Shown here one piece after another: positions 1-9,157 of a DNA stretch of 64,000 bases. Under the pieces are notes generated by a model. The model saw only the letters and a program-made list of their open reading frames with translations, searched no databases and was not told the DNA's origin. The first letter of the stretch is position 1; each line of letters starts with the position of its first letter. Origin of the DNA: Oscillatoria acuminata PCC 6304 (lineage in GTDB: Bacteria; Cyanobacteriota; Cyanobacteriia; Cyanobacteriales; Laspinemataceae); assembly GCF_000317105.1 (NCBI RefSeq), contig NC_019693.1:1178001-1242000 (forward strand). Direction: 5' to 3'. Position numbers and translations under genes: made by a program.

Positions 1-841
1 CAAGAATAATAATAATTTTCGGTCCTTTTTCTGAAAAATCATGGGCAGATTTTCCCGAATCGCACCATTCCTGGATTAGCTCTTGATAAAAAACTTGTAA
101 AACATTATAAAAACTTTCAGAATTGCTGGTCTTTAAAAATTCCACAAATCTTTTTTTGTCAGAATATCGAATTCCCCCCATGACATTGACCCGTCCGTTT
201 CTCCTATCACCCCTTATCTGCTTCCGCTTTCCTTTTTTACACCAATTTTTTCTTCTTATTACTCTTAAACTAAATCCACTTTCGTCCCAAAACCATACCT
301 GTAAAAGCTCTGGTGTTTCTTTTTCTATCCTTAAATACTCGGATAATTTTTTCTTAAACTCTTTTCTCTCTTCCTCATCCCTCTTGGACTCTAAGCTATA
401 TTTTCCCCAAATATAGACATACTTTTTTTTAGCTAATATCCTCCTAATTTGGGAGCCACTCAGTTGAATTCCGGTTATTTCATGCAAATAAGTAGCTAAT
501 CTATGACCCGTCCATCGTCCAAATTCATATCCTAACTCCGTCGGTTCTTTGGATAGGGTTTCCAATAAAAGGTTGACATACTCTTCAGTGGCCTTTTTGT
601 TATTACCTTCCATCCTCTTGTCTTTTAAACTTTCCAGATTATCGGGGTTTCCATGAATACACCAATGGCATACTGTATTGATGGAGCAGCCAATAAATTG
701 AGCGATTTTAGCTTGAGTCTTCCCGTCGTTCAGTAAGAGAAGCATTAAGATCCTTTCTCGGATCTCCCCATTGGGTTCCTCTTTCAGGGATTTTTGAAGT
801 TTTTTGACTTGTTCGGGCGTTAAACAATTGGCAGCTGGCAT
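1..841 (-). CDS. IS630-family transposase, C-terminus outside window
   Basis: A continuous reading frame of about 280 codons runs leftward from ATG at 841 and is still open at base 1. The N-terminus has a helix-turn-helix region with the pattern KTQAKIAQFIGCSINTV (about residues 41-57), typical of IS630/Tc1-like transposases. Further on, VWFWDESGFSLR (about residues 182-193) supplies the first catalytic Asp of the DDE triad, and GPKIIIIL at the very edge leads into where the second Asp is expected. The C-terminal third lies outside the window. The gene is more AT-rich than its neighbours, as expected for a mobile element. A TATAAT-like hexamer lies upstream on the coding strand at 872-877. 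I could not define the terminal inverted repeat or target-site TA, so the right boundary of the element is unknown. Confidence 0.85.
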   Translation of the reverse strand, partial: MPAANCLTPEQVKKLQKSLKEEPNGEIRERILMLLLLNDGKTQAKIAQFIGCSINTVCHWCIHGNPDNLESLKDKRMEGNNKKATEEYVNLLLETLSKEPTELGYEFGRWTGHRLATYLHEITGIQLSGSQIRRILAKKKYVYIWGKYSLESKRDEEERKEFKKKLSEYLRIEKETPELLQVWFWDESGFSLRVIRRKNWCKKGKRKQIRGDRRNGRVNVMGGIRYSDKKRFVEFLKTSNSESFYNVLQVFYQELIQEWCDSGKSAHDFSEKGPKIIIIL

Positions 842-1138
842 GGGCTTGATTTTTATGGGGGGTCTGACTATTATACCAATTTAAATGCTGAACAGCTTAT
901 TATTTTATTCTATAGCTTGACTTGATTCGAGTTCAAGCACCAACTCCTCGGGTCTCCAAAAAACCATCGGTATTGATGCTAGGGGGCCAACCTCTACCTA
1001 TTGGTAGATGACAGCTTCAGGACCGGACTGGTACAATCGGCCCAGGGTTCCGGTAATAGCAACAACTTGTGTGTAGATCCGAATCGCGAGGTCTCAATCA
1101 AAATCTCGTTAATTAAATCGTGTTGAAGTGAGGATGTT

Positions 1139-1744
1139 ATGCGGATGAAAAACATGAAAGTCTTAACAGGTACAATGTTGACCCTGTTACTCTCGGGAGT
1201 ATCTGTCTCTCCAGCATTGTCTCGGCCAGTCGCTCCAGTTGGGGAGAACCAATTTATTAGCCAAACTAACCCCAGTATGGTCCGAGGTACCATTCAAAGT
1301 ATTCGTAACAATCAAGTGAGCATTCGTCTTCCCAATGGCGAAACTCAGGTCGTCGAAATTTCCGAAGATGACAGAAACCGCCTCGGGTTGCTCCCTGGAA
1401 TGGAAATCGAAGTGGTGTTAGATGATACGGGGATGATGGGCACCCAAGTTACCGTCCTCAATCCAGAGGATCGCGTAACCACCACAACCACCTCGACCAC
1501 CACGACTACCGCCCCGACGACGACCACCACCACAGCACGCACCATCCGAGTTGCGGGTGATGTCGTTTCTTGTGAAGGAACCAGCTTACAGGTTCGCCTT
1601 CCCGATGGTGGAATCCGCACTTACATGGTAGGTCCGGATGTTTGCACTCAAGCGGTCATGAGTCCCGGTCGTCGGATTGAATTCGACATTGACGATCGCA
1701 ACATGGTTTCCAACATTCAGCAACCTGTGCGCGCCCTTTGGTAA
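1139..1744 (+). CDS. Secreted two-repeat protein with Thr-rich linker
   Basis: I do not recognise a named family. The 201-aa product starts with a classical signal peptide (hydrophobic core about residues 11-20, likely cleavage after PALS). The mature part has two related ~58-residue units: residues ~49-106 (VRGTIQSIRNNQVSIRLPNG) and ~140-197 (VAGDVVSCEGTSLQVRLPDG). Both run on to an acidic hydrophobic strand such as GMEIEVVLDD or GRRIEFDIDD. They look like small beta-barrel units joined by an almost pure Thr linker (~113-136). The second copy has two cysteines that the first lacks. The first ATG at 1139 is used; 1145 is an alternative. A terminator follows the stop. It is probably periplasmic or cell-wall associated; function unknown. 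Confidence 0.75.
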   Translation: MRMKNMKVLTGTMLTLLLSGVSVSPALSRPVAPVGENQFISQTNPSMVRGTIQSIRNNQVSIRLPNGETQVVEISEDDRNRLGLLPGMEIEVVLDDTGMMGTQVTVLNPEDRVTTTTTSTTTTTAPTTTTTTARTIRVAGDVVSCEGTSLQVRLPDGGIRTYMVGPDVCTQAVMSPGRRIEFDIDDRNMVSNIQQPVRALW

Positions 1745-1800
1745 GTAAAATCAGTGGTGAGTCTTCTGAGCTAGAACAGTTCAATTAAAACGGTAAACTT

Positions 1801-1837
1801 AAGTGATGTCCTCTTTACCAAGGGGCATCACTTTTTA
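1801..1837 (+). terminator. Rho-independent terminator
   Basis: AAGTGATG and CATCACTT form a stem with extra GC pairs toward the loop, directly followed by a T-rich run. It lies about 60 bases after the stop of the secreted two-repeat gene. Confidence 0.7.
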
Positions 1838-1916
1838 TTAGGAATCCCTTCATCACATTCCATTCCCCTCAACTCCCACCCGCCTCACTTCACTTGAGCG
1901 TGAACCCCATCTCACT

Positions 1917-1955
1917 TCCCCCCATCCCCCCATCCTCCCCATCCTCCCCATCACC
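1917..1955. repeat. Short C-rich tandem repeat
   Basis: Repeated CCCCATC/CTCCCCAT heptamer-like units between convergent genes. Similar C-rich tracts occur at about 15688-15737. They resemble the short tandemly repeated heptanucleotides known in cyanobacterial genomes. Confidence 0.5.
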
Positions 1956-3402
1956 GACGTCTCGGCCAAGGAATATTCGGATCCCCTGCCAGGGAACGAG
2001 CGACCGCAGCAGCCCCCAACTGATTCAAATGACTAGGATCCTCAAAATACTCATTCCGATTCAGGCCCCGGACCGTGGACAGATCGCGCCAGAGAAACGC
2101 TTGAGCGCTCATGCGGCGCATATATTGGCGGAACTCGACCTCCCTGGCGCTGCGGGTGGCATCTAAATAATCATCAGTCAGGGGTAGATTAACAATCACT
2201 AATGGAATTTGACGCGATCGCGCAAAAGCAGCCACAGACTGCAACGCCGTCCCCTGAACGCCGCCCAATTGAAAATTGGCATAATCCCCATCATAGCGAC
2301 CGGCCACCCGAGACCGTTGGCGATAGTAGCTTGTCGGATTGAAGCGAGTCGCCACCGGGTGGAACCCGTAGGCATCAATGGCTAAACCCAGAGCACTCAA
2401 TCGCCGGACTGTCGTTGCAATCATCGATGAGGTCGGATCCGGCGACCCCGTGATACAGGGTGGAGAGTTCCAGCACTCCACGATTTTATTCCCCGGGAAG
2501 TCCTGTCCAAGGACCTCAAAGGATGAATCCTTCACCCCCCTAGAATCAGATACAGCAGAAAAACTCATGGGTTGAAACTGATATTCTCCCGATGAAGAAG
2601 AGGCGATCGCCTCCTCTAGGGGAGTCCCCGAACTCAACTGAGGACGCACCCCGGATGCTAACCGCTGATATCCCGGAGACTGGACAATTTCGGTATAGGT
2701 GCGATCGCCCCGTCCACTATTAAACGCCCGGACCCCATCCGCCCATAAAATCATTCGCGGCAAATGCTCTGGACCCAACAGTTGCTGTAACTGAAACCGG
2801 ACCACCTGGGCCGTTGCCCCGTTAATCCCAAAATTAAACACCCTTAGTCCCGATAACCCCCTAGCGGCCAACGCTTGGCGCAGGACACGCGGATCGACTC
2901 CCTGTAACGCCCGAGAACTGCCGACAATCAAAATATCAGGCCGTCCCATCGCCTCAATGTAGGAGAGATAGAGCCCCAATTGCTCATCGAGGATATCACT
3001 ATTAAACGTGGGATAGTTCAGGCGAGAACTAACTGTCGCTTGTTGCTGGGTGTAAATCAGATAGCGCATATATTCCGCGACCTTTTTCTGAGCAAATGCT
3101 CGGCGAGGATTCGTCGGCGGAACGGACTGCATCCAGTAGATTGCTTGCAGCCACTGTTTTGACACTTCATCCCACTCCCCTGGAGAACGGGCAGTTTGTG
3201 CGAGGTTCGCGGCACTCGTGGCGTATTTAATCCCCTCTGCAAATGGATCAACTGCCCCTTGGGCGACTGGGACCTGGGCAACGGCTGAGGGTGAACCGAA
3301 AGACCCTGTAGAACGTGGCGTGACCCTTTGGGAACAGCCCCCCACTAGGGCCAGAAGCGAGACCGCCGGAATAAACTTTAGAAAAAACTGAAATCTAGGC
3401 AT
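1951..3402 (-). CDS. Lipoprotein with helical module and SGNH/DUF1574-like domain
   Basis: The ATG at 3402 (rather than TTG at 3423) gives a 483-aa protein with a lipoprotein signal: a hydrophobic segment then LVGGC (Cys about residue 23). Residues ~52-123 are the ~70-aa helical module found in three other proteins here, with W..V...W..AI and the VP.(T/S)NP turn. The rest resembles the SGNH-like DUF1574 proteins of cyanobacteria: VGSSRAL near residue 160 (block I Ser), FNFGINGATAQ near 200 (block II), and DPSHLNQLGA near the C-terminus (Asp-x-x-His block V). This suggests a membrane-anchored esterase or acyltransferase-like enzyme, perhaps acting on cell-surface polysaccharide. The substrate cannot be read from sequence. 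The downstream M48 gene on the same strand may be cotranscribed. Confidence 0.75.
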   Translation of the reverse strand: MPRFQFFLKFIPAVSLLALVGGCSQRVTPRSTGSFGSPSAVAQVPVAQGAVDPFAEGIKYATSAANLAQTARSPGEWDEVSKQWLQAIYWMQSVPPTNPRRAFAQKKVAEYMRYLIYTQQQATVSSRLNYPTFNSDILDEQLGLYLSYIEAMGRPDILIVGSSRALQGVDPRVLRQALAARGLSGLRVFNFGINGATAQVVRFQLQQLLGPEHLPRMILWADGVRAFNSGRGDRTYTEIVQSPGYQRLASGVRPQLSSGTPLEEAIASSSSGEYQFQPMSFSAVSDSRGVKDSSFEVLGQDFPGNKIVECWNSPPCITGSPDPTSSMIATTVRRLSALGLAIDAYGFHPVATRFNPTSYYRQRSRVAGRYDGDYANFQLGGVQGTALQSVAAFARSRQIPLVIVNLPLTDDYLDATRSAREVEFRQYMRRMSAQAFLWRDLSTVRGLNRNEYFEDPSHLNQLGAAAVARSLAGDPNIPWPRRR

Positions 3403-3551
3403 GAATTCGAGGTAAAAGTTCAATGCCGGATGGCGGGAGTAGCTGAGTAAGCGACTGCTCGAAATCTGATGAGAAAGTCATTATCTATAAAAGTCATTAT
3501 CTATAATAGACATCCCCGAGGTGAACCGCAGGCGACTGCCCCTTGCTGCAC

Positions 3552-4517
3552 CTATTCCCCCTTGATCCGATTAATTTCCTGCTGCAACTCCTCAATTTGA
3601 CGGCGCAAGCGATCGGCTTCCTGTTCTGCGGGAGACTCCGGTTTCACCTCTACCGACCCTTGAGCGCCCCCTCGTGGATAATTTCCCCGCTTAATCTCCC
3701 GATACTCCGACGAAGAAGCCCAGGCTTGTAAATAGCTGACTCGTTCCACAGTAAAGGGATGGGTCAGAAAAACCCCTTGGGAAACGTTGTTATAGAGAAA
3801 AAACTTATAAACTTGATTGAGACTATCCTCATCCAGTTCTTGATAGCGCTGGGCTTGGCGGGTAAACTCCTCTAAGCTGCATTCATGGGCATAGCGCGTA
3901 GACCCCCCGGCCATTTTCATCATCGTCTGCATCACCGGCCTGGTATCATCCATAACCAACATCGCCGCACGATCTGCCGAAAGTTCAGCTTTTCGCAACC
4001 ATTCATAAAAGGCCAGAATCAAGCCGGTACTGAGGATGCGGCTAAACCCCATCGTCAAATCTGCCAGACTGAAAACCGCCATAATCGCCCAACTCGCCAT
4101 CTGAATCAAGGTAGTGTGACCACATTTGATATGTCCCAGTTCATGGGCAACCACTGAGCGAATTTCGTCCTCATTCATCAGGTCAATCAACCCGGTATTT
4201 AAGACAATGTAAGGCAGATCTTGTCCGAGGGCGTAGGCATTAACGACAGGGGCCTGAGAGACAAACAAAGTGGGTTCGGGATAAATATCTAAATCCCGAA
4301 TACATTCTCGGAAGATTCCATAGAGGGTTGAATATTGCCGAGGACCCACTTGGATGCTATTGCCCATCATATAGACATACTGGGGACGCTCCACGAGAAA
4401 TTCTACAAACTTCCGGGCCACTAAATCAAATCCAGGGACCCGGCGTAAAGTTTGCTCGGCTTCCCGATCCAAGGGATGGCGAAAGGCTTCGCTCGAAATT
4501 CCAGTATAGGTAGGCAT
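3552..4517 (-). CDS. M48-family zinc metalloprotease, membrane-associated
   Basis: The product carries VVAHELGHIKCGH with the zinc-binding HExxH at about residues 125-129, and AELSADRA with the third zinc ligand Glu at about 178. This is the M48 (HtpX/Ste24-like) arrangement. Hydrophobic segments after HExxH (about residues 138-170) would anchor it in a membrane. The C-terminus is an EQEADRLRRQIEELQQEI coiled coil. I place the start at the ATG at 4517 because MPTYTGISSEAFRHPLD is where family members begin. An in-frame ATG at 4643 would add 42 residues without similarity. The likely role is membrane-protein quality control; the substrate is unknown. Confidence 0.85.
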   Translation of the reverse strand: MPTYTGISSEAFRHPLDREAEQTLRRVPGFDLVARKFVEFLVERPQYVYMMGNSIQVGPRQYSTLYGIFRECIRDLDIYPEPTLFVSQAPVVNAYALGQDLPYIVLNTGLIDLMNEDEIRSVVAHELGHIKCGHTTLIQMASWAIMAVFSLADLTMGFSRILSTGLILAFYEWLRKAELSADRAAMLVMDDTRPVMQTMMKMAGGSTRYAHECSLEEFTRQAQRYQELDEDSLNQVYKFFLYNNVSQGVFLTHPFTVERVSYLQAWASSSEYREIKRGNYPRGGAQGSVEVKPESPAEQEADRLRRQIEELQQEINRIKGE

Positions 4518-4790
4518 CGTTTTTTTTAATTCCCCCAGGGGATAATATAGTGGCGGCAAGACAAAGGCGATCGCCTGTTTCAACTGTCCCCTCTGTCTTG
4601 CCTCCATCAATTTTAGATTAATCCCTTTCAGCAAAAGGCTCAATTGACTCCAACCGCCGTTAATGCCAATCTCGTACTTGCTCAGGACTTACAGAACATA
4701 GGATGTAGATAATAGGGGCTGGAGATGACAGGTACAGGACTTAGGGGATTGCAAAATATAAATTATCCAACCGTTCAACGGAAAGGAAGT

Positions 4791-4839
4791 GTAGGGGCGC
4801 AATGCGCAGGCCCTTGGGGCCTGCGCATTGCGCCCCTAC
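4791..4839. repeat. Palindrome family A, copy 1
   Basis: Two perfectly complementary 23-base arms (GTAGGGGCGCAATGCGCAGG plus CCC) are separated by 3 bases. The same arm sequence recurs as a perfect palindrome at 30262-30317, so this is a dispersed element rather than a gene-specific terminator. Confidence 0.85.
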
Positions 4840-4935
4840 AAGAAACGGGGCTACTCCATTGAACACTCACTACGAACGAACGTTTTGGAGATTTTATTTT
4901 TTGGAGTTCCCTTACGCATATTTTATGAGCGAGTT

Positions 4936-4982
4936 CTAAATAATGTAGAGGCGAGGAAGCGAATCGCCTCTACATTATTTAG
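4936..4982. repeat. 19-bp-arm inverted repeat
   Basis: CTAAATAATGTAGAGGCGA and its exact complement are separated by nine bases. It is an AT/GC-mixed hairpin without a flanking T-run and probably a MITE remnant. Confidence 0.75.
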
Positions 4983-5168
4983 GGGTAAAGCGTAAGTCCT
5001 GGGATCCAATGCCATCCCAACGGACGCCCGTCAGTCCCGTTTAGCGGGTCAGCCTGCTGTGGCAACAGATGCCCTTGGCCCTAAAGAGGAGCCTAAATTG
5101 GCGGCTTTTTGTTTTCCCCGGTCGATGAAGGTTGACCTGCTGAAAAAACTGATAGGCTATATCTCTAA

Positions 5169-6083
5169 ATGCAAACTACTACCGCTTTTATAGAGTTGAC
5201 AAACAATCAATTGCTAAACCCAAGCATGGTACATCCGATGGATGATATCGCCAATCAAGCTCGCCAGGGCAGTGTATCGGCGATTATTCAAGTCCTGAAT
5301 GAAAAACTGGCTCCTTCCGGCGTCAGAACCCGCGCCGTGTTTGCTGATGGCGTGTTGCAACTGCTATGCGAGGCGGGGAGTCCTGAACTCCTGGACCAAT
5401 CTACTATGGTCGATCGCATTCGTCAGATTTTAGAGTCTTTGGCACCGCGCAATATTCGGCGAGTCCATATCAACAGCCGTCTGGTGCGAGAACAGCAGTT
5501 GTTGTGGCTGGAGGAAATTAACCGGGACCCCGAAAATCAACTACTCTGGTCCCAACTAATTACCCTCAAAAAACCCAATATCTTCAAACAAATGGGCCAA
5601 GATTTCACTCGTCCAAAACCCCGAACTGACCCCGCTTTCCCCAAATCCCCCTATTCCCGTCAAGTCCGAGAAGAACGCCAATTTCGCCGGGGGATCCGCA
5701 ATGGGCTCGGGGTGAGTCTGTTATTGGTGACTCTGGGTTTACTGATTTATAACTGGCCCCAAATTCAGGCCGGATTGCAGTCAGGTCAATTTTCCCTGAC
5801 TTCTGGCAATTCTGACGATTTGACTTCGCCACTCAGCGATCGCGATGCCTTTGCACAAGCGGTGCGATTAGCTGAACAAGCCTCCGCTGATGGAAAAGTG
5901 GCTCAAACTTCGTCCGAATGGTTGGTGATTGCCGCTAAGTGGGAACAGGCTTCAGTGTTGATGGCTTCAGTCCCAGCGGATCATCCCCGATACCAAATCG
6001 CTCAAAACCGCACGGAACTCTATCGCAGTTACAGCGAGGATGCCCAAGCTCAAGGCGATCGCCTCCGTCGAGAACAGCTCTAA
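5169..6083 (+). CDS. Membrane-anchored protein with N-module and helical module
   Basis: This 304-aa protein is of unknown function. Its architecture is: residues ~24-120, the N-terminal module also seen at 7849-8943 and 9158-10174 (here ANQARQGSVSAIIQVLNEKL, with GVRTRAVFADGVLQLL); a basic linker; one transmembrane segment near residues 180-197 (LGVSLLLVTLGLLIYNW); and residues ~226-290, the helical module with W..IAAKW.QAS.LM..VP..HP. The start at 5169 is the longest option; ATG at 5226 begins closer to the conserved part and may be the true start. The topology suggests a cytoplasmic N-module and an extracytoplasmic helical module, or the reverse. The helical module links it to the lipoprotein at 1951-3402. 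Confidence 0.75.
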   Translation: MQTTTAFIELTNNQLLNPSMVHPMDDIANQARQGSVSAIIQVLNEKLAPSGVRTRAVFADGVLQLLCEAGSPELLDQSTMVDRIRQILESLAPRNIRRVHINSRLVREQQLLWLEEINRDPENQLLWSQLITLKKPNIFKQMGQDFTRPKPRTDPAFPKSPYSRQVREERQFRRGIRNGLGVSLLLVTLGLLIYNWPQIQAGLQSGQFSLTSGNSDDLTSPLSDRDAFAQAVRLAEQASADGKVAQTSSEWLVIAAKWEQASVLMASVPADHPRYQIAQNRTELYRSYSEDAQAQGDRLRREQL

Positions 6084-6226
6084 TTCACAGATTGGACTGG
6101 GGAATTCGAGTCCGGTTGTCTAAAACTACGTTGCCACGCTGACTTCAACAGCGGGACAGTTTTACCTGGAAAATTCCCCTTGTCTGCTGTCATGGTGATA
6201 AAATTGGCTCGGAATTTTTGGACGGG

Positions 6227-7711
6227 TTAAATTCCAAATAGAGTATTTAACCGCTTGCGAATCCAAATCAAGGGTTTTTCTTCCCCTTCTATTTCTTCAT
6301 CCACCAGCAATCCTAAACTTTTCAGGGATTGTTGTCTTTCCGATAACTTTTCGGCAATGCGATCGGCTAAATTGTGATGGTTGACTAACAACCGTTGTAA
6401 ATCATTGCGGTCGATTACAAATAAAATCGTATCTTCCAAGGTTCTGACACTCGCAGAACGGGGAATCCCCATCAGTAAAGAAATTTCTCCAAAAAATTCA
6501 CCCGCGTGCAGGCTGGCAATATATTTTTGGAGTCGCTCAGAAAACACTTCGACCGAACCAGACAGAATAATATAAAAGCAATCCCCTGGGTCATTTTCCT
6601 GACAAATTAAGCGATCGCCTGGAAACAATTGGCGATATCCATACTCAATTAAGTGCAGCAATTCCATATCGCTACAGGTCTCAAAATACGGCATTCGCCG
6701 CAACAAATCCCGCAATGTCCAGTTATTGGGGGATTTGGGAATGGCTTTTTCGAGCTGCGGAGGTGGATTGTCTGAGGGGGGAAGGGTTTCCGAACTGGGA
6801 AGCGGGGAAATCTGATTTTTAAACAGGGTCTTGAAAGAGTCGAGATTGCGAATATGTAAATCTCGCTGAGGAAACGGAATTTCAATGCCTCGCTGACGCA
6901 ATTCACTCTCAATCCGAAAATTCAAGGCACTTTTAATTGGTTCGCTATTGTAAGGTTCATCAATCCAGACTAATAATTGAAAGTCTAATGCACTGTCTCC
7001 AAAGCCTTTAAACCAGACTTTAGGCGGCGGGTCAGATAATACATCAGGTTCTTTACGCGCTGCGGTGAGGAGGGCTTCGGTGACGATCGCTGGATCGGTC
7101 CCGTAGGCAATACCGACGGGAATATGGAGGCGACATCTCGGGTCTTGATAACTCCAGTTAATAATATTAGTTTCGACAAATCGGATATTAGGAACAATTA
7201 CAAATACTCCATCGCGACTCCGAACAATGGTGGAACGAATGGAGATTTTTTCGACGGTTCCAAATAGATCATTGACTTGGATATAGTCGCCGACTTTAAT
7301 GGGTTGTTCAAATAATAAGGTAATGCCGCTGATGAAGTTACTGGCGAGATTTTGCAACCCAAACCCGATCCCAATTCCTAAAACCCCAGCAACGACGGTG
7401 AGGGAACTCAGGTCAATTCCCGTACTTTCGAGGACGATCAGAAAGGAGAGGGCGCTCAGAAGATATCCAATAACAGAGGCGATCGCTTCTCGGGTCCCGA
7501 GGTGAACTTTTTTTAAGCGCCCTAATAACCGGCGCTTAATCCATTCATTCACACTGCGGGAGATAAAATAGGCGATCGCACTGAGTAATAGCAGTTGAGC
7601 GAGGCGATTCAGGGAAAACTCATTTCCTCCCACTTTAAACAAATCTTTGGTAAAAATATCACCGAAGACGGTTAAGAGGTGTTGTGTCTGCTTGATGATC
7701 CAATTTACCAT
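6227..7711 (-). CDS. MscS-family channel with C-terminal cyclic-nucleotide-binding domain
   Basis: This 494-aa protein joins two domains. The MscS core spans about residues 30-290: hydrophobic helices, the Gly/Ala-rich pore helix VVAGVLGIGIGFGLQNLASN, and the following beta domain with EQPIKVGDYIQVND and the GTVEKISIRST strand. A linker is followed by a cyclic-nucleotide-binding fold (about 345-465) with GEFFGEISLLMGIPRSASVR, matching the phosphate-binding cassette including its Glu and Arg. The arrangement matches the bCNG subfamily of the MscS superfamily, which known work describes as nucleotide-gated and weakly or not mechanosensitive. It is probably an inner-membrane channel responding to cAMP or cGMP. 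ATG at 7711 is used. Confidence 0.88.
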   Translation of the reverse strand: MVNWIIKQTQHLLTVFGDIFTKDLFKVGGNEFSLNRLAQLLLLSAIAYFISRSVNEWIKRRLLGRLKKVHLGTREAIASVIGYLLSALSFLIVLESTGIDLSSLTVVAGVLGIGIGFGLQNLASNFISGITLLFEQPIKVGDYIQVNDLFGTVEKISIRSTIVRSRDGVFVIVPNIRFVETNIINWSYQDPRCRLHIPVGIAYGTDPAIVTEALLTAARKEPDVLSDPPPKVWFKGFGDSALDFQLLVWIDEPYNSEPIKSALNFRIESELRQRGIEIPFPQRDLHIRNLDSFKTLFKNQISPLPSSETLPPSDNPPPQLEKAIPKSPNNWTLRDLLRRMPYFETCSDMELLHLIEYGYRQLFPGDRLICQENDPGDCFYIILSGSVEVFSERLQKYIASLHAGEFFGEISLLMGIPRSASVRTLEDTILFVIDRNDLQRLLVNHHNLADRIAEKLSERQQSLKSLGLLVDEEIEGEEKPLIWIRKRLNTLFGI

Positions 7712-7848
7712 TGAGCTAAACCGCCTACCAGGAATTTTATGTGTGATTTAAGCGCACTCGTTGGAGAGAATCTCGGTTGAGTTAATGATTTACTGGCCCG
7801 GGTGAAAATAACAGAAATTGGTTCAGGAATAGAATAAACCAGAGGGGA

Positions 7849-8943
7849 TTAAAATGGATTTTCCATCATTCTTTGAACTAAAAACCAGACCCCCACTCCT
7901 AATGCGGTAAGATTGACTGTCCAGGATAAAAATAAGACAAAATACCCAACCAGCGTCAGGGTAATTTCATGGCGATCGTCCGGAATAAATCGAGTTTTTT
8001 CAATAGAAATTAACTCGGAAAGTTGGCCTTCTATAAAATTCTTACCCAATCTTTTATTATAAAAATAAAAATGGGTTTTGATGCCTTTCGGTTGATAAAT
8101 ACTCAGCCCTCGTTTTCCAGCGCTGAGGTGACTAATTTTATTCAAATTCACCCGGAAAGTTTTAAGGGCTTTTCGGGAAAAATCTGGACAGGAAAAACAA
8201 GCTAAACTCTGCTCAGTCAGGACCAGACAGGCTAATTGGCCTTGATATCGCACCCCAACCACGTCCAGGATTTGATGGGTTGGGGGTATCCATTCGGTCA
8301 GAGCTTCCGCAATTTTAGGAATAGCGTAGTAGTAATCCACGCTAAATTTTCCTTTTTGGGGAAACCGACCGATATCGCGGAGTAAGTCCTCATAGTCAAG
8401 GGCGGTGAGACGCGATCGCCCTTGAGCCGGTTGTTCTGAACTCTCAGGGAGTGGGGCAGAATGATCGGCGGATTGAGGAAATTTTTGGAGGCGATCGCCC
8501 CTACGGGATTGGGGGGTTCTGCCCGAATTTTTTCCCCCCTGGACCGAGGAGGGTAGGGTGGAGGTTGGGGACTTACGAGAGCTTCCCATCCGCGAAATCG
8601 GAGCCTCTAAAGGCGCGATCGCTGAGAGTTCCTCGGAGAATTCAGCCTGGGGAGAGAGCTTAAACTCCTGGGACCAGGCGGGGGCAGTCTGTCCAGTCTG
8701 AAGACCTAAAACTTTCAGGGAGGCGACTGCCTCGGGAGCCAATTTCATCACCCCTTGATAAATAAACCCCGCTAAAACTTTTTGATTAGGAACCTTGGGG
8801 GCTGCAAGGGTAATCTGCAAGCACCGACCCTTGAGGGCAGCTTTCGCCGTGATCCCTTTCGGTTCTAGGGACCGATTGATCAGAGCGGCGATCGCAGTGG
8901 GGCGGCCCTGTTTAGCAAGTTCCAAAAGCTCAGTCTGTGTCAT
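7849..8943 (-). CDS. N-module protein with PH-like domain and C-terminal membrane anchor
   Basis: This 364-aa protein is of unknown function. Residues 1-95 form the shared N-terminal module (LAKQGRPTAIAALINRSLEP, GITAKAALKG.CLQITL, ending PAWSQEF). It lines up well with the N-terminus of the next gene upstream (9158-10174). A disordered Ser/Pro/basic stretch (~110-180) follows. Then comes a compact domain (~190-320) with ILDVVGVRYQGQLACLVLTE and later KISHLSAGKRGLSIY, which has the strand pattern of bacterial PH/GRAM-like domains; this is inference. A hydrophobic segment near the C-terminus (LVGYFVLFLSWTVNLTALGV) would tail-anchor the protein. It lacks the helical module. Confidence 0.7.
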   Translation of the reverse strand: MTQTELLELAKQGRPTAIAALINRSLEPKGITAKAALKGRCLQITLAAPKVPNQKVLAGFIYQGVMKLAPEAVASLKVLGLQTGQTAPAWSQEFKLSPQAEFSEELSAIAPLEAPISRMGSSRKSPTSTLPSSVQGGKNSGRTPQSRRGDRLQKFPQSADHSAPLPESSEQPAQGRSRLTALDYEDLLRDIGRFPQKGKFSVDYYYAIPKIAEALTEWIPPTHQILDVVGVRYQGQLACLVLTEQSLACFSCPDFSRKALKTFRVNLNKISHLSAGKRGLSIYQPKGIKTHFYFYNKRLGKNFIEGQLSELISIEKTRFIPDDRHEITLTLVGYFVLFLSWTVNLTALGVGVWFLVQRMMENPF

Positions 8944-9157
8944 AGCTGGCCAGAAGGGATGATTAGGAAAAAGCGCGAATACCGATAAGCATAAGGATAA
9001 AGGATCGGGTCAGTTTTGCCGATAACACCATTCGCACCCATCCCGATCGCTCCAACAGCAATCCCTTTGGGCAAAGGTCTCGACGCCTCGGGTTGTATGG
9101 GGTGTTTGCTCTATTCAATCACCCCAATTCCTGCCTTAAGCTAAAACCCTCTGCCCT

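Larger units (their letters stand above)
4518..5168. other. Intergenic region holding two palindromes, no gene seen
   Basis: The region lies between divergent genes. It contains two strong hairpins (4791-4839 and 4936-4982) and otherwise no reading frame with support. Confidence 0.6.

Noticed and set aside
123-416. Plus-strand 97-codon frame at the left edge
   Set aside because: It is antisense to the transposase, whose motifs are clear on the minus strand.
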